From NCBI RefSeq assembly GCF_033439725.1, contig NW_026944391.1:1302001-1366000 (forward strand): a stretch of DNA of 64,000 nucleotides, read 5' to 3'. Origin of the DNA: Neurospora tetraspora. Its lineage: Eukaryota > Ascomycota > Sordariomycetes > Sordariales > Sordariaceae. Under the pieces are notes generated by a model, which saw only the letters and a program-made list of their open reading frames with translations, was not told where the DNA came from and made no database searches. Of the stretch, positions 55,079 to 64,000 are shown piece by piece (the first letter of the stretch is position 1; every line of letters starts with the position of its first letter). Both the position numbers and the translations under genes were made by a program.

Positions 55079-57379
55079 GAGTTGGTTGTTGGATGCAAGT
55101 GCCGGAAGGGAAAGTTATATACCCCTTGCCCTCGTCCGAACTTTCGCAATGTTCATTCACTCCTTTCCGGACCATCCAGTTTTTCCCATTCTTCATCGCT
55201 GATTGACTTAATGGCCCAAAGTTGCTTCGCAAACGCCAGGGCTGCCGCATTGCAGCAGAGTACAACCAAACTGTTAATCCGAACAGAACAACCCTATACT
55301 CAGTCTAAGCTACAACGTTCAACCTTGGCTTGTGGTACGAGTCACAGTAAGAACAAACTGAACATATTATTGGGAAACCCTCCCCGCACCCTGTCGTTTC
55401 TTACACGTACCCTGTGTCCTAAGGTCCCCCCGGAGTTTTTCACCCAATTTCAACCAACCCTCTTGGAAAAGACGTTGGGATTGGAGTTCGGAGTATTACG
55501 TCCTCTCTCTCAACCTTTATTTCACTTTGAGACCCCTCATAGAGACTGTTTGCGAGTCAGTTGCAAAGGGCGGCGTTGTGAATGCAAACTAGGTACTAAC
55601 TCGCGAAGAGCAGGGTCGAAATAAGTAGTACTATGAAGATAAAGGGGGAGGTATATAGGAATAATCTTATTAATGCTCTTATACGAGCTTTGAGGGTTTA
55701 ACATGGCCATAGTGGTTGATGATGGTGGAAAGTCTCAAAATTTATAGGGTACGTCTAGGAAACGACAGGGTGCGGTGAGGTTATCCCATATTATTACTTC
55801 TTTCCTTCTTACTTTTCTTTCTCCTCTCGAATAGCTCTTTTGTGGGCGGGCCAGGAAAACCACCAAAAGTTCCCCACGAAATGAGCACATGTGATGACTG
55901 CGAGGGCCGAGCCCAAAATACCAAAACCAAAGGTGGTGTTCTCTCGGGGGCATATCCAAAAGAGCCTTTAGCTTCGGCAGCACATTAAATGCCTCCCTCA
56001 ACTTGTCCACAATAAACGGTAGCTCACTCAACATGTTTCTGAGCGAACTTGACGAAGAACCGATGCCACGGTGTGCTGGGGTGGTTCTCGGTAGCAGTTC
56101 CCGCAACTACTGGCGAGAGCTCATGGTGTATCTGACAGCGAAAATACATATCTTTCAGTTTTCATTCTCCCCGTCATCGGAATAGCGGTCACACTCACCC
56201 AGAAGTAATTCCGACAGCTGCCTCACCGCCCCTATCGTCTGACATGGTCTTGGGCGTCTTGAATTCTTATGCAAGCTGGCGACGGTTTCTATGCCCTTGC
56301 GAGATGGCGCGGCGATATCGACGTGGCGGCTGGAATGAATGTGGTAAGCTAGATCTCCAGGATCGGACGCTGAAGTCATTTCTTTCCAATTTGTCCTCTG
56401 CTGGATGTTGAGGGCAGGGTTGCCAAGATGATGCGACCGATCTCTCCGATGGCTTCCACTTCCTTGTGAGTCATCGGTTGTCCGAGCCATGTGACAGGGG
56501 CAGCCAAATAGCTTTGCACGCTGTCGAAGCTGAGGTCTTTGGGAGGTTTGTGTTTGAGGGCTCATCGGCTTTCTTCTCGGCAGTTTCCTCTTCAACGGCA
56601 GACTCCTCTGTCGGCAGTTCCTCATCCGCTGGCTCTATGCCGCTCAGCCACTCCTCAATCACAGCCTTGTTCTCGTCCAACATAAACTGCTGTCCCAGGC
56701 TTCGCTCGAGGTACCGCAGCCATGGATGGCCAAACTCAACAAGTCTCTGCCCGTGGTATTGGGTTACGGAAAACTTGTACGCCGTAGACTTTGGACTGTG
56801 ACGCCTTTCCTCTGGACGTTGTCGCCTTTTCTTTGTACTTTATCTCTTTTCCTCTGGACTTTTTGGCCTTTTCTCTGGACAAAACGAGGACGGGATGGCA
56901 AAGTAGAGGCTCCTCACTGATCAAGAACAGGAACAAGGAAGGAGCAAAAGTAAAGAAGTTTGCTTTGATTTGGGGTTAAAAGAACGAACTACATTAACTA
57001 GCCCTCAGTAGGAAGAAGCTACGGTTGAAGCTCCTAACCAAACACCGCGAAGCAGATTGGCATAAGGTCCCAGCAGCATCCAGGGGTCGGAGAACGTCGC
57101 TTCGGGAGCGGTCCAGGAGCATTGAAAGAGAAAATCCATAACAAAATAAACCAATAGAGAAAATCTGATGCCGACGCTGCTCATCCAGCGGGAGCGAACC
57201 ATGGTGGAAACTCGTCCAAAGTGGGCATGCGGGCCTCAGCCGAATGTCTCTGATATTGTGGCCTCTCCCAAGGACTTCTCTCTCGCGGTCTGAGCTAGAG
57301 TCTGAGCCGCTTGACGTCTTTGCTGAAAGGCCATTGCTTCGCGACGTTGGCGTCCTTGTTCGGAGATATCATGTCTTTG
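55079..57379. other. Gene-free region with an unassigned acidic frame
   Basis: No recognisable gene. On the minus strand, about 56471-56840 can be read as a frame without its own early ATG, giving KFSVTQYHGQRLVEFGHPW and then an acidic tail (EWLSGIEPADEELPTEES). This may be a fragment of a decayed gene, but no family was recognised. Confidence 0.4.
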
Positions 57380-58101
57380 CTGACGGTCTGCCGAGCTGCA
57401 TGGGCGTGGTGAAGACGCCATCGGCTCCGCCGAGAAGGACCTTCTTGTCGGAGCCGTCGAGGGTGAAGGACATGAGCGAACCGTCCATGTCGTTGACGTC
57501 GGCGCCCATGTTGGTCCAGTACATCCTGTTGGCGGAGGGGTCGACGTCGATGCCATCGGGGGCGGAGAGGCCAGTGACGAGCGACTTTCGCTGGAGACCG
57601 GAAAAACAGAAGAAACGAAAGAAAGAAAAAAAACCAACGCTCTTCCCGGTCAGTTGATCACATCATGAAAGTTCATGTTTGGGTTCCCTTGGTCCTGGTC
57701 CCGTCGCGTCCGCGTAGGACGGCGGCGGTCCGTTCGTAACTTTTGGAGCCGGATCCGCGTAAGAGGGTCGTCCATCTGTAACGTTGAGGGCCGGAGGGGC
57801 TGCCGTCAGAATATGGCCCTTCATGCATGGGTGGCCTGCACGGGTGGCCTAGACCGCACTGGGCGGCCCAGAATAGAATCGTGGCTGTATCTGTAGAATT
57901 GGTGCCCTCTGAATATCGGCCAGACGATGATGAACAAGAGAGCCAAACACAAGAAATGGACCAGATGTCGTTGGAGCCGTTGGGCGGCTGGTTGGGTGAG
58001 TCGAGGCGGAGGATCTTGCCGTTGGCGAAGATGCCGGCTTGGGAGGGGTAGAAGGGGGAGTCGGAGCTGACACCGACGTCGAGGAAGAAGATGGGGGGCA
58101 T
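57380..58101 (-). pseudogene. Fragment of a YWTD-type beta-propeller gene
   Basis: On the minus strand, 58101 to about 57960 reads MPPIFFLDVGVSSDSPFYPSQAGIFANGKILRLD. A second piece near 57595-57395 reads SLVTGLSAPDGIDVDPSANRMYWTNMGADVNDMDGSLMSFTLDGSDKKVL. The second piece contains a YWTN motif with the usual spacing of LDL-receptor-type propeller repeats, as in a common fungal secreted family. An acceptor-like CCAG precedes it, so an intron may lie between, but the ends are truncated and only about two blades remain. Most likely a gene relic. Confidence 0.5.
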
Positions 58102-58290
58102 CTTGATCTATCAGAGGGCGCTGGGCAGCAAGGAAGACACACAACACTCGTCGCAATGTTGTACGTAGGGCACCCTAGGGCCTATTGAGAATCCGTTCAT
58201 ATACATCCTCCACTGTCCTCGGAAGCTTTTCGATAGCAGTCTTAAACCCTTGAACTATCCCCTTCAAGGCATCGCTTAAGACGAGGGTCT

Positions 58291-59714
58291 TCAAATGGTC
58301 GAAGACGAGATAAACCCAGAGATAGGTGCAATACTTCGTCTTATCAAATTCCGCCCACAGGGTATCCTTAAATTAATCTTGGAGTTGGTACTTAAGTACG
58401 AATTAATCGACGCGAACTTGAATAACACGATTAATCTCCGTACTGATCTGGTCCGATTGATCTTCCTTTTCCCCCGGGATTGCTTCTCGGTGGTCGGGGA
58501 GGGCGCGGGAGAACCGTCTTCCTCAATCACGGGAAGATGGGGTCCGAAAACTGGGGGAGAAGGCCGAGTTTCGGAAATCCTTGGCTCAACAGTCTCCCGC
58601 CTTTGGGCAGGGCGTTTATCCTTAGGGGCGTCCGGGGGCTCGCTGAGACTTCTATGGACAGCATTTCTGACCTCCTGGTGGAGTTTGTTCATAATTCCAT
58701 CTGTCTTCGCGGGAAGCAAATCCTCTTGGCTGTAAATGGTAGTCTGTCGTCGCCACAGCCCGGCGGCATAGTCGGCGATAGCCGCGCTCAATGTGGAGCA
58801 CCGAGGCAACCAGTGAAGTTGTACCTTACAGCGGTTGTCTCTAAGGTAGTGTGAGTACCAGTTTATAGTACAAACTATAGGGTGCATGATATTGTCCTTC
58901 ACATCAGGTGTCTCGCTCGGAGGTGGATAGTCCCGGATTCGTCTTAACAGATCCTGTGAATCTGAAAAGATTCGAACCGTTGCCGAGTAAGGAGCGTAGT
59001 TGTCGACTATCTTTTCGACCTCGCCGAGACATTGAGCGACGGCCGCCCCTTCCGCATGCTCTGGCCCAAAGACCTGGCGGGAATGCCATATCGTCCACGT
59101 CGAGACTGAGGACGAGTAGTTTTGCCTTAGGTTTAAAACCTTTCATGGCGTCCGACGCTTTTGAGAGGGTGCGGGTAAGGCATTCGTCACTCGGTTCGTA
59201 GGGGTCTCGGAAAACGACAGCGTACCCCCCGTTTGTTCAGGACAACATGGTAGCGTAGTTATTGTTGGAGCATGATCCGTCGCACCAGAAGATCGTGAAC
59301 TGAGGGTTGTGGTCAACAAAGAGATCGAGCTGTGACTTGGAATTGAGAGACGGCGTGTTTGCAAGATCCGTTGGTATTTTGTTCGGATAGCGGCCTGATC
59401 CATCTACAAACGAAGTGAATATGGATTCTTCGCCGTTGAGCAAACGGGTCTCTTCTGTCCAGAGAGAATGAGATCCTGTCGTCGGGAATGGGGGTCAGTG
59501 ATATGCTTGAACGCGGGATTCTGAACATAGACTACATAGTGCCTACCTTGACTGCGACATCTTGGGAATCTTGAGGAGCCGGAGTAGGGTTTGGGTGCTC
59601 GTTTGCCCTGATTGGCAGGATCCGGACGTTCTTGGGGGAACTTTGCTTCAACCGCTTGTCCCTGTGACTTTCCGTCGAAAGTTCCGGAGACAAGGACCGT
59701 TTAAGGGAAGGCAT
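58291..59714 (-). pseudogene. Broken RNase H-like family gene
   Basis: The N-terminal part from 59714 (MPSLKRSLSPELSTESHRDKRLKQ) is followed by a possible intron (59546-59476). The next part has LWTEETRLLNGEE, IFWCDGSC (first aspartate), GGYAVVFRDPY, EHAEGAAVAQCL (glutamate), IFSDSQDLL (second aspartate) and AAIADYAAGL (third). All four acidic positions survive, but the frame is broken: the proposed splice does not keep phase, an in-frame TGA follows NNNYATMLS, and a frame change lies between FKPKAK and NYSSS. The TGA could come from CGA by a C-to-T change, as RIP would make. The gene is clearly related to 40583 and 63160. Confidence 0.75.
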
Positions 59715-61521
59715 TATGGCGGGAATCAGTCGTGGAAAAGATGGATCGCAGCAACGTGTGTGTCTGCCTAGCGGAAAGTCCCAAACCAGGTTGGTCGCAG
59801 GTGAGCTATCAGTCGGCTGAATGGCACTGAGTACAAGCATATCTGTTAGCAAATATCCACGCAAGAAAGCCATACAGTGTCTTGGAGCAGAGGCGTTTGG
59901 GAGAAAGGACCGAGACTTACATAGAACAGAGAATACTGCGAGGAGAAGAGAAAAAAAGCATGAGAAAGGTCAACTGTTGCGATCAACCGGTTGATGACGA
60001 GAATGGGACAGGGAAAAGGCAGTGGTTTTGTGGACGCGAGCAGGAACAGAGAACGAGCCGTAGCGGAAATGTCGTCGGGGTTGGTGGTGTGATTTCGGTT
60101 GTGATGAGAGACAGAAAGTTTGGGAGCGCGGGAAGTTTGTTGGGGCGTAAGGTCAGAAGGCTGGAGTTCTCCAGGACTGAGACGATGTGAACTTGAGTGG
60201 GAAGATGATTCAATGGTGGCTTGGTTGGATGAAGAGGAGAAGGGGGGCCACACCCTGTTAAATACTTGGGGAGATGGAACTTTGGATGGATGCAGCTTCT
60301 AAATGACACAGGCCTTACCGCCCGCTGTTGCGAATATTTTCCAGCCGGTGAGGGGCGTGATTGGACATGACGCTTTGCACTCACCTCACTCTCGGTTTCA
60401 ACTCCAGCGAAGGAGCGCCTATCTGGCCGAGAAACTCCCTGCAGGCACGCACAAAGGACGGTGGAGTCAAGTTGCGATTGCAACATCGCGCACGTTTCTA
60501 GAGGTAGGTTTCCAAAAGGGAGGATCTGTCCTGAGTAAAGACGGGCGCAACCACTCGCTAGATGTGCAAACAGAGCGGTGTCAACTATGAACTTCATTGC
60601 AAGAGGAAGTCGCTGTTGAGAAACCGAGAAGACCGCGGGGTAGACTCCATGGCGAACATTGAATGTCGTCGAATGCGGGGCATGTGCCAAGCCCACAAGC
60701 GCGATAAGCGCAGCACACAAACGCTATCGATAACGTGTATGAGCGCACCACCAATCAATGAAAACATCATGCATCTTGGCGACGGCATACCCCACCAAGT
60801 TAAGCGACACCGTTATTTACATCGTGAGCGCCGAAAAAGGGGTTGGTAGAATGAGAAGGTGCAAACTTGATGGCAAGGTAAATGCTCTATTGGCTGCTAG
60901 TAGGGGAGGAAAGACAACGCTGCCAAGCCAGGTCTAGATACCTTCCAAATGGAAAATCCGATCCGGATGCACCTTCCACACATAACAAAGTGCGTGCGTC
61001 TGGGATGCTGGCTGAGGGCATGGTCGGGTCGGGTGGGCAAGTGGGTCACCAACGGTTCCGACTTCCCATGGATGTCCTCGCGGCAAACATTCCGGTTTAG
61101 TTCACGGGAGGAAGGCCGAAGATGCAAGAGACTAAGAAAGATTAGTTCATTATGTGGAAGGAACAAAGCATGAGTGATGCGACAGAAGCGTACATTCCAC
61201 GATGCACAAGCAGGTGCAGAGGATGGAGAATGTTGTGTTTTGCGGTCGACCTTCCTTCAAACATTGAGATGTTCCCAATCAAATCAAACCTGCCCCTGGC
61301 ATGGCTAGCGGGATGTGAAATTGCAACTGAAGTGTCGCTGTTTGTAATCCCCCAACCGCTCTACCTAGTATGAGTGTCGGTTCCAGTGGGTCGGGTACCC
61401 CTCATTGCCTCCTTCCCGTGACTCGCCTACCACCCGGGCCGCTACCCCGCGCTGAACCTACCTGCAAACCAAGAAAGGTGCCCTTGGGGTACATAAGTTC
61501 CCTTAACTGGCCCTCTTTCCG
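59715..61521. other. Gene-free region between the RNase H-like pseudogene and RNA class 2
   Basis: No gene was recognised. The right end contains TATA-like TACATAAG (61490) belonging to the RNA locus at 61522. Confidence 0.45.
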
Positions 61522-61640
61522 TGGTTGGCTCGGTGGTGTAAATGGCAACATCCCTGAGGTGGAATGATTTCACTTCTGATTGAGGTCCTTGAGGAAGATA
61601 CGGGTTCGAATCCTGAACGGGACAACCATACTTCTTTTTT
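61522..61640 (+). ncRNA. Pol III-type tRNA-like RNA, class 2, copy 1
   Basis: TATA-like TACATAAG (61490-61497) followed by TTCCCTT lies about 32 bp upstream. The ends TGGTTGGCTCGG (61522-61533) and ACGGGACAACCA (61617-61628) pair over most of their length with few mismatches. It has an A-box-like TGGTGTAAATGG, B box GGTTCGAATCC (61603-61613) and a T6 run (61635-61640). It shares the upstream CTGCAAAC...TTGGGGTA and the internal GAATGATT with the locus at 62415, but its T-stem is imperfect. It may be a decayed intron-bearing tRNA. Confidence 0.5.
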
Positions 61641-62414
61641 GCACTTTCTCTATACGTCGCGATCAAACCATGGATGTTCCTCCCTTTCTGGCGACAAGGA
61701 AGTTCTTCTTTGTCTTTCATTTTGGTCGTGGAACATTGCATCCCTCTCTCCTGATGTTTATAAGCACCCCTTCTTCTTGCAGCAACCTCTCAGAGTGCTT
61801 CCACTAACATCATGGAACAAAAAGGTGGTGCCAGTGAGCAATTGCCAACAGGCACAACACAAGTTTTCACTTTTCAATGTAACCTCAATTACCGTGAAAG
61901 GAAGTGCATGTTGCCTCAACAAACTGGAAGCTGGGGGGTGGTTCCCAGAACAGAGTAGGTGCACACGGACTCAGTGTGAAAGAGCGCTCCAGAATGTACT
62001 GTTTCTTGAAAGCCGCCTGGCCGGATAGCAAAATGAACAAGCCACCAGGGAAGCAGCAATAAACATGGACTCTAAGATGAAGCTGAGCAACAGAAAAGAT
62101 CATTACGATTGCGTACCGCAAGCTTTCCATCTTGGAGTCGGAAATAATTCCTTTCTCAACGTTGAGAATGAGACCTGCAGGCTCAAAGCTAGTGACGTGT
62201 TTGAGTGAAGTTGTGCTCCCCGCCATCCCTTCATCACTGCCGGTAGGCTATCGCTGGGTATAAGCGCTTATCGCCACCGCCTTGCTTATCGGTTAGCCCT
62301 CCTTCCCCTTCCTTCCTGCGGCGCCCGCTTGCCCGCCCACCCCGCGGCAAACCTGCCTGCAAACAAGGAAGGCGCGATTGGGGTATATAAGTCCCCCCTC
62401 CAAGCTATCTTTCC
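61641..62414. other. Spacer between the two class 2 RNA loci
   Basis: No gene recognised. The right end (about 62345-62405) resembles the upstream region of the first class 2 locus. Confidence 0.4.
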
Positions 62415-62526
62415 GTGGTTCGTTGGTGTAATGGATAACATTCCCGGCCTTGAATGATTCTAGGTCTGCGTACGCGTCTCAGAGGAGGACATCGGTTCGA
62501 ATCCGATACGGGCCACACTTTTTTTT
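62415..62526 (+). ncRNA. Pol III-type tRNA-like RNA, class 2, copy 2; possible intron-containing tRNA
   Basis: TATA-like TATATAAG (62384-62391) followed by TCCCCCCTCC lies about 30 bp upstream. GTGGTTCGT (62415-62423) pairs fully with ACGGGCCAC (62508-62516), with two G-T wobbles. Within it a 7-bp acceptor stem and a perfect T-arm (ATCGG/CCGAT around B box GGTTCGAATCC, 62494-62504) can be drawn. It has A box TGGTGTAATGG and a T8 terminator (62519-62526). Of all seven loci this one comes closest to a tRNA. I could not place an anticodon loop with a U33 and a paired stem with confidence, so no isotype is given. Confidence 0.55.
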
Positions 62527-63159
62527 GCACTTTTGACTCTTTGTAGCTTTTTGTTCTTTGCTTGTGCTTTCTTGTTCTTTTCCACCATGTAACTCACTCA
62601 ATCAAGCTGCTAGAGTCGAAACCTGCAGGCCAGATTTCGACGTGCTGCATGCAACTAAGGTAAGCAGTGATGTGCTGCAACCAAGCCTAAATGAAGGGCG
62701 AGGGGTTAACGTCTGAAAACGTACAAGATCCCTCCCACACAACCAAGTCGATGGATGTCTCATTCGTTAATGGAAGCAATTATCCTTCGTCATCGAGCCC
62801 CGAACGCCTGAATACCCATCGAAAGATTTGTCAGTTTGGGGCATTTCTTTGATGAAGAAAGCCTGGCCTTGATCTTAACATGTTGGTTGATTCGGTTACG
62901 GAGATTCAGGTTTTTCTAAGTGTACTCACGGGCATGTATTTCACGATGGCATAGCAGCGCTTAGGAGGTGTTGGCACAGGTCTCATTCGGAATGTCTCTT
63001 CGGAATACAAAAGCTAACAAAGACAAACAAACCACCAGACACTGCCCTGCAAACGATTTTTGACGAAGCAAATATGGCGCACCACGAACACTACATTAGT
63101 AGGACATCCCAATCCCCAAACTCCAACACCGATCAAGCCGCACATTACCAACCATCAAC
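62527..63159. other. Intergenic region before the partial RNase H-like gene
   Basis: No gene was seen. This should hold the 3' flank of the minus-strand RNase H-like gene. Confidence 0.4.
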
Positions 63160-64000
63160 CTAGTTACGAGGCGCAGGAGTTCTGCGCTCACGAACCACGG
63201 CACCAATCTGCTCATTCAACATGTTTAAGATTCCATCTCTCCGAAAAAAGGGCACGTTCCGCTGATTGAAGCCCTCGGGATTAACACCTCGAGAATGCAC
63301 ACCCGCTGCGTCATCCGCCAGCTCCGGCCCGATTGCACACCTCCGAGGATTCCAACGCACCGTCAGCTTACCGCCCATGATCTTCAAGCGGTGCGACAAC
63401 CAGACGATTGCTCGCAAGATAGGCTCCGTGTGTCTAAAAGAGAACCTGTCCTGCCTGTGGTTCAACCCCCGCGTGATTCGGTCCCAGCACTCCATCGAAT
63501 CCGTAAAAATCTGCACCTCGGCTGTAGGAGGGCGGTGCTGGCCCATCAAACCGACCGAAGTGTCCAAGGACTGGGCGATGGCGGCCATTTCGGCTTCGGC
63601 GCTGGAATACGTCTTGTGGTGAGACCAGGAACGGACTTCAAACCCAGACACCGATCCGTTGCCGTCTTGGTTGTTGGCGGCGGCGGCGGCCCATGGGTTC
63701 CGAAGCACAACTCCGTAACCCCCATTGGTACCCTCCCACGCCATCAACGGTGTCACCCTGCTCGAGCCATCGCAGAAGATGATAATCTGCGGGACGTTGT
63801 TAACCCAAAGAGGAGAAGTGCAAGCTCGTTCTGCGATGAATTGGGCATCAGGGCGAGGATTGATGACCAATGTGCCGACGAAGTCCCGCGTCTCCTGTGC
63901 GCAGAGGGCAACGCGGTAATCGATGGAGGGCGTTGGAGAGCGCGGGGACCGCTCGCGCTCGTCCTCACTGTCGCCAGTGAGGTCGACGACCTCGATGGCC
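63160..64000 (-). CDS. RNase H-like family protein, 5' end beyond the window
   Basis: Open minus-strand frame reaching the window edge; the stop is at 63160 and the true start lies past 64000. The visible part begins AIEVVDLTGDSEDERERSPRSPTP (acidic, then Ser/Pro-rich) and continues with VALCAQETRDFVGTLV, equivalent to LWQNETRAFKGEF in the relative at 40583. All four acidic positions are present: IFCDGSS, AEAEMAAIA, IFTDSMECW and GPELADDAAG. After the fold comes FFRRDGILNMLNEQIGAVV, matching RRDGILDALHHEAL in the relative. There is no break in the visible frame, so this is a second apparently intact member. Function is unknown beyond the fold. Confidence 0.78.
   Translation of the reverse strand, partial: AIEVVDLTGDSEDERERSPRSPTPSIDYRVALCAQETRDFVGTLVINPRPDAQFIAERACTSPLWVNNVPQIIIFCDGSSRVTPLMAWEGTNGGYGVVLRNPWAAAAANNQDGNGSVSGFEVRSWSHHKTYSSAEAEMAAIAQSLDTSVGLMGQHRPPTAEVQIFTDSMECWDRITRGLNHRQDRFSFRHTEPILRAIVWLSHRLKIMGGKLTVRWNPRRCAIGPELADDAAGVHSRGVNPEGFNQRNVPFFRRDGILNMLNEQIGAVVRERRTPAPRN

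Overview
The window looks like nuclear DNA of a filamentous ascomycete close to Neurospora. Genes have short introns (about 54-240 nt) with GTAAGT/GTATGT-like donors and CTAAC/CTGAC-type branch sites. The best-recognised proteins are fungal (Msh3, Mcm7, Pex1, Vtc4, Rmt2, Rrs1, mS29). A roughly 5.4 kb retroelement has been turned almost completely to A+T by C-to-T and G-to-A changes, the mark of repeat-induced point mutation (RIP).

Layout. 0.4-18.2 kb is a housekeeping block: a RhoGAP protein, mitoribosomal mS29, RRS1 (divergent from mS29), MCM7, PEX1 and a cystathionine gamma-synthase-like enzyme. 18.2-27.9 kb is gene-poor and holds one MFS sugar transporter. 27.93-33.30 kb is a RIP-degraded Ty1/Copia-type LTR element on the minus strand, with 165-bp LTRs and a 5-bp target duplication (AGAAC). 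33.8-37.2 kb is MSH3. 37.2-42.7 kb is a rearranged accessory stretch with a duplicated MSH3 tail, RNase H-like genes and Pol III-type RNA loci. 42.7-44.4 kb has no gene but an imperfect inverted repeat. 44.5-52.3 kb carries VTC4, RMT2 and a cytochrome P450, followed by a small Gly/Met-rich protein gene. 53.7-64 kb is again accessory: more Pol III-type RNA loci, a broken YWTD-type gene, a broken RNase H-like gene, and an intact RNase H-like gene that runs off the right edge.

The most unusual content is in the accessory stretches. Five loci (37.5, 39.5, 42.5, 54.5 and 55.0 kb) share an upstream TATA-like box followed by a CCCTTCC-like element, a tRNA-like A box and B box, a small internal hairpin, a T-run, and a terminal stem of 5-13 bp that is kept by compensatory changes. 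They do not fold as ordinary tRNAs because the expected acceptor stem does not pair. Two further loci (61.5 and 62.4 kb) form a second, related class. These seven loci are interleaved with three RNase H-like protein genes (one intact, one pseudogene, one cut by the window edge) and a fourth truncated 5' copy. The RNA family, and its possible link to the RNase H-like family, are the best candidates here for something undescribed. A functional link is inference only.

Exon boundaries were placed by eye from splice signals, reading-frame continuity and family conservation. No homology search, folding program or expression data was used.
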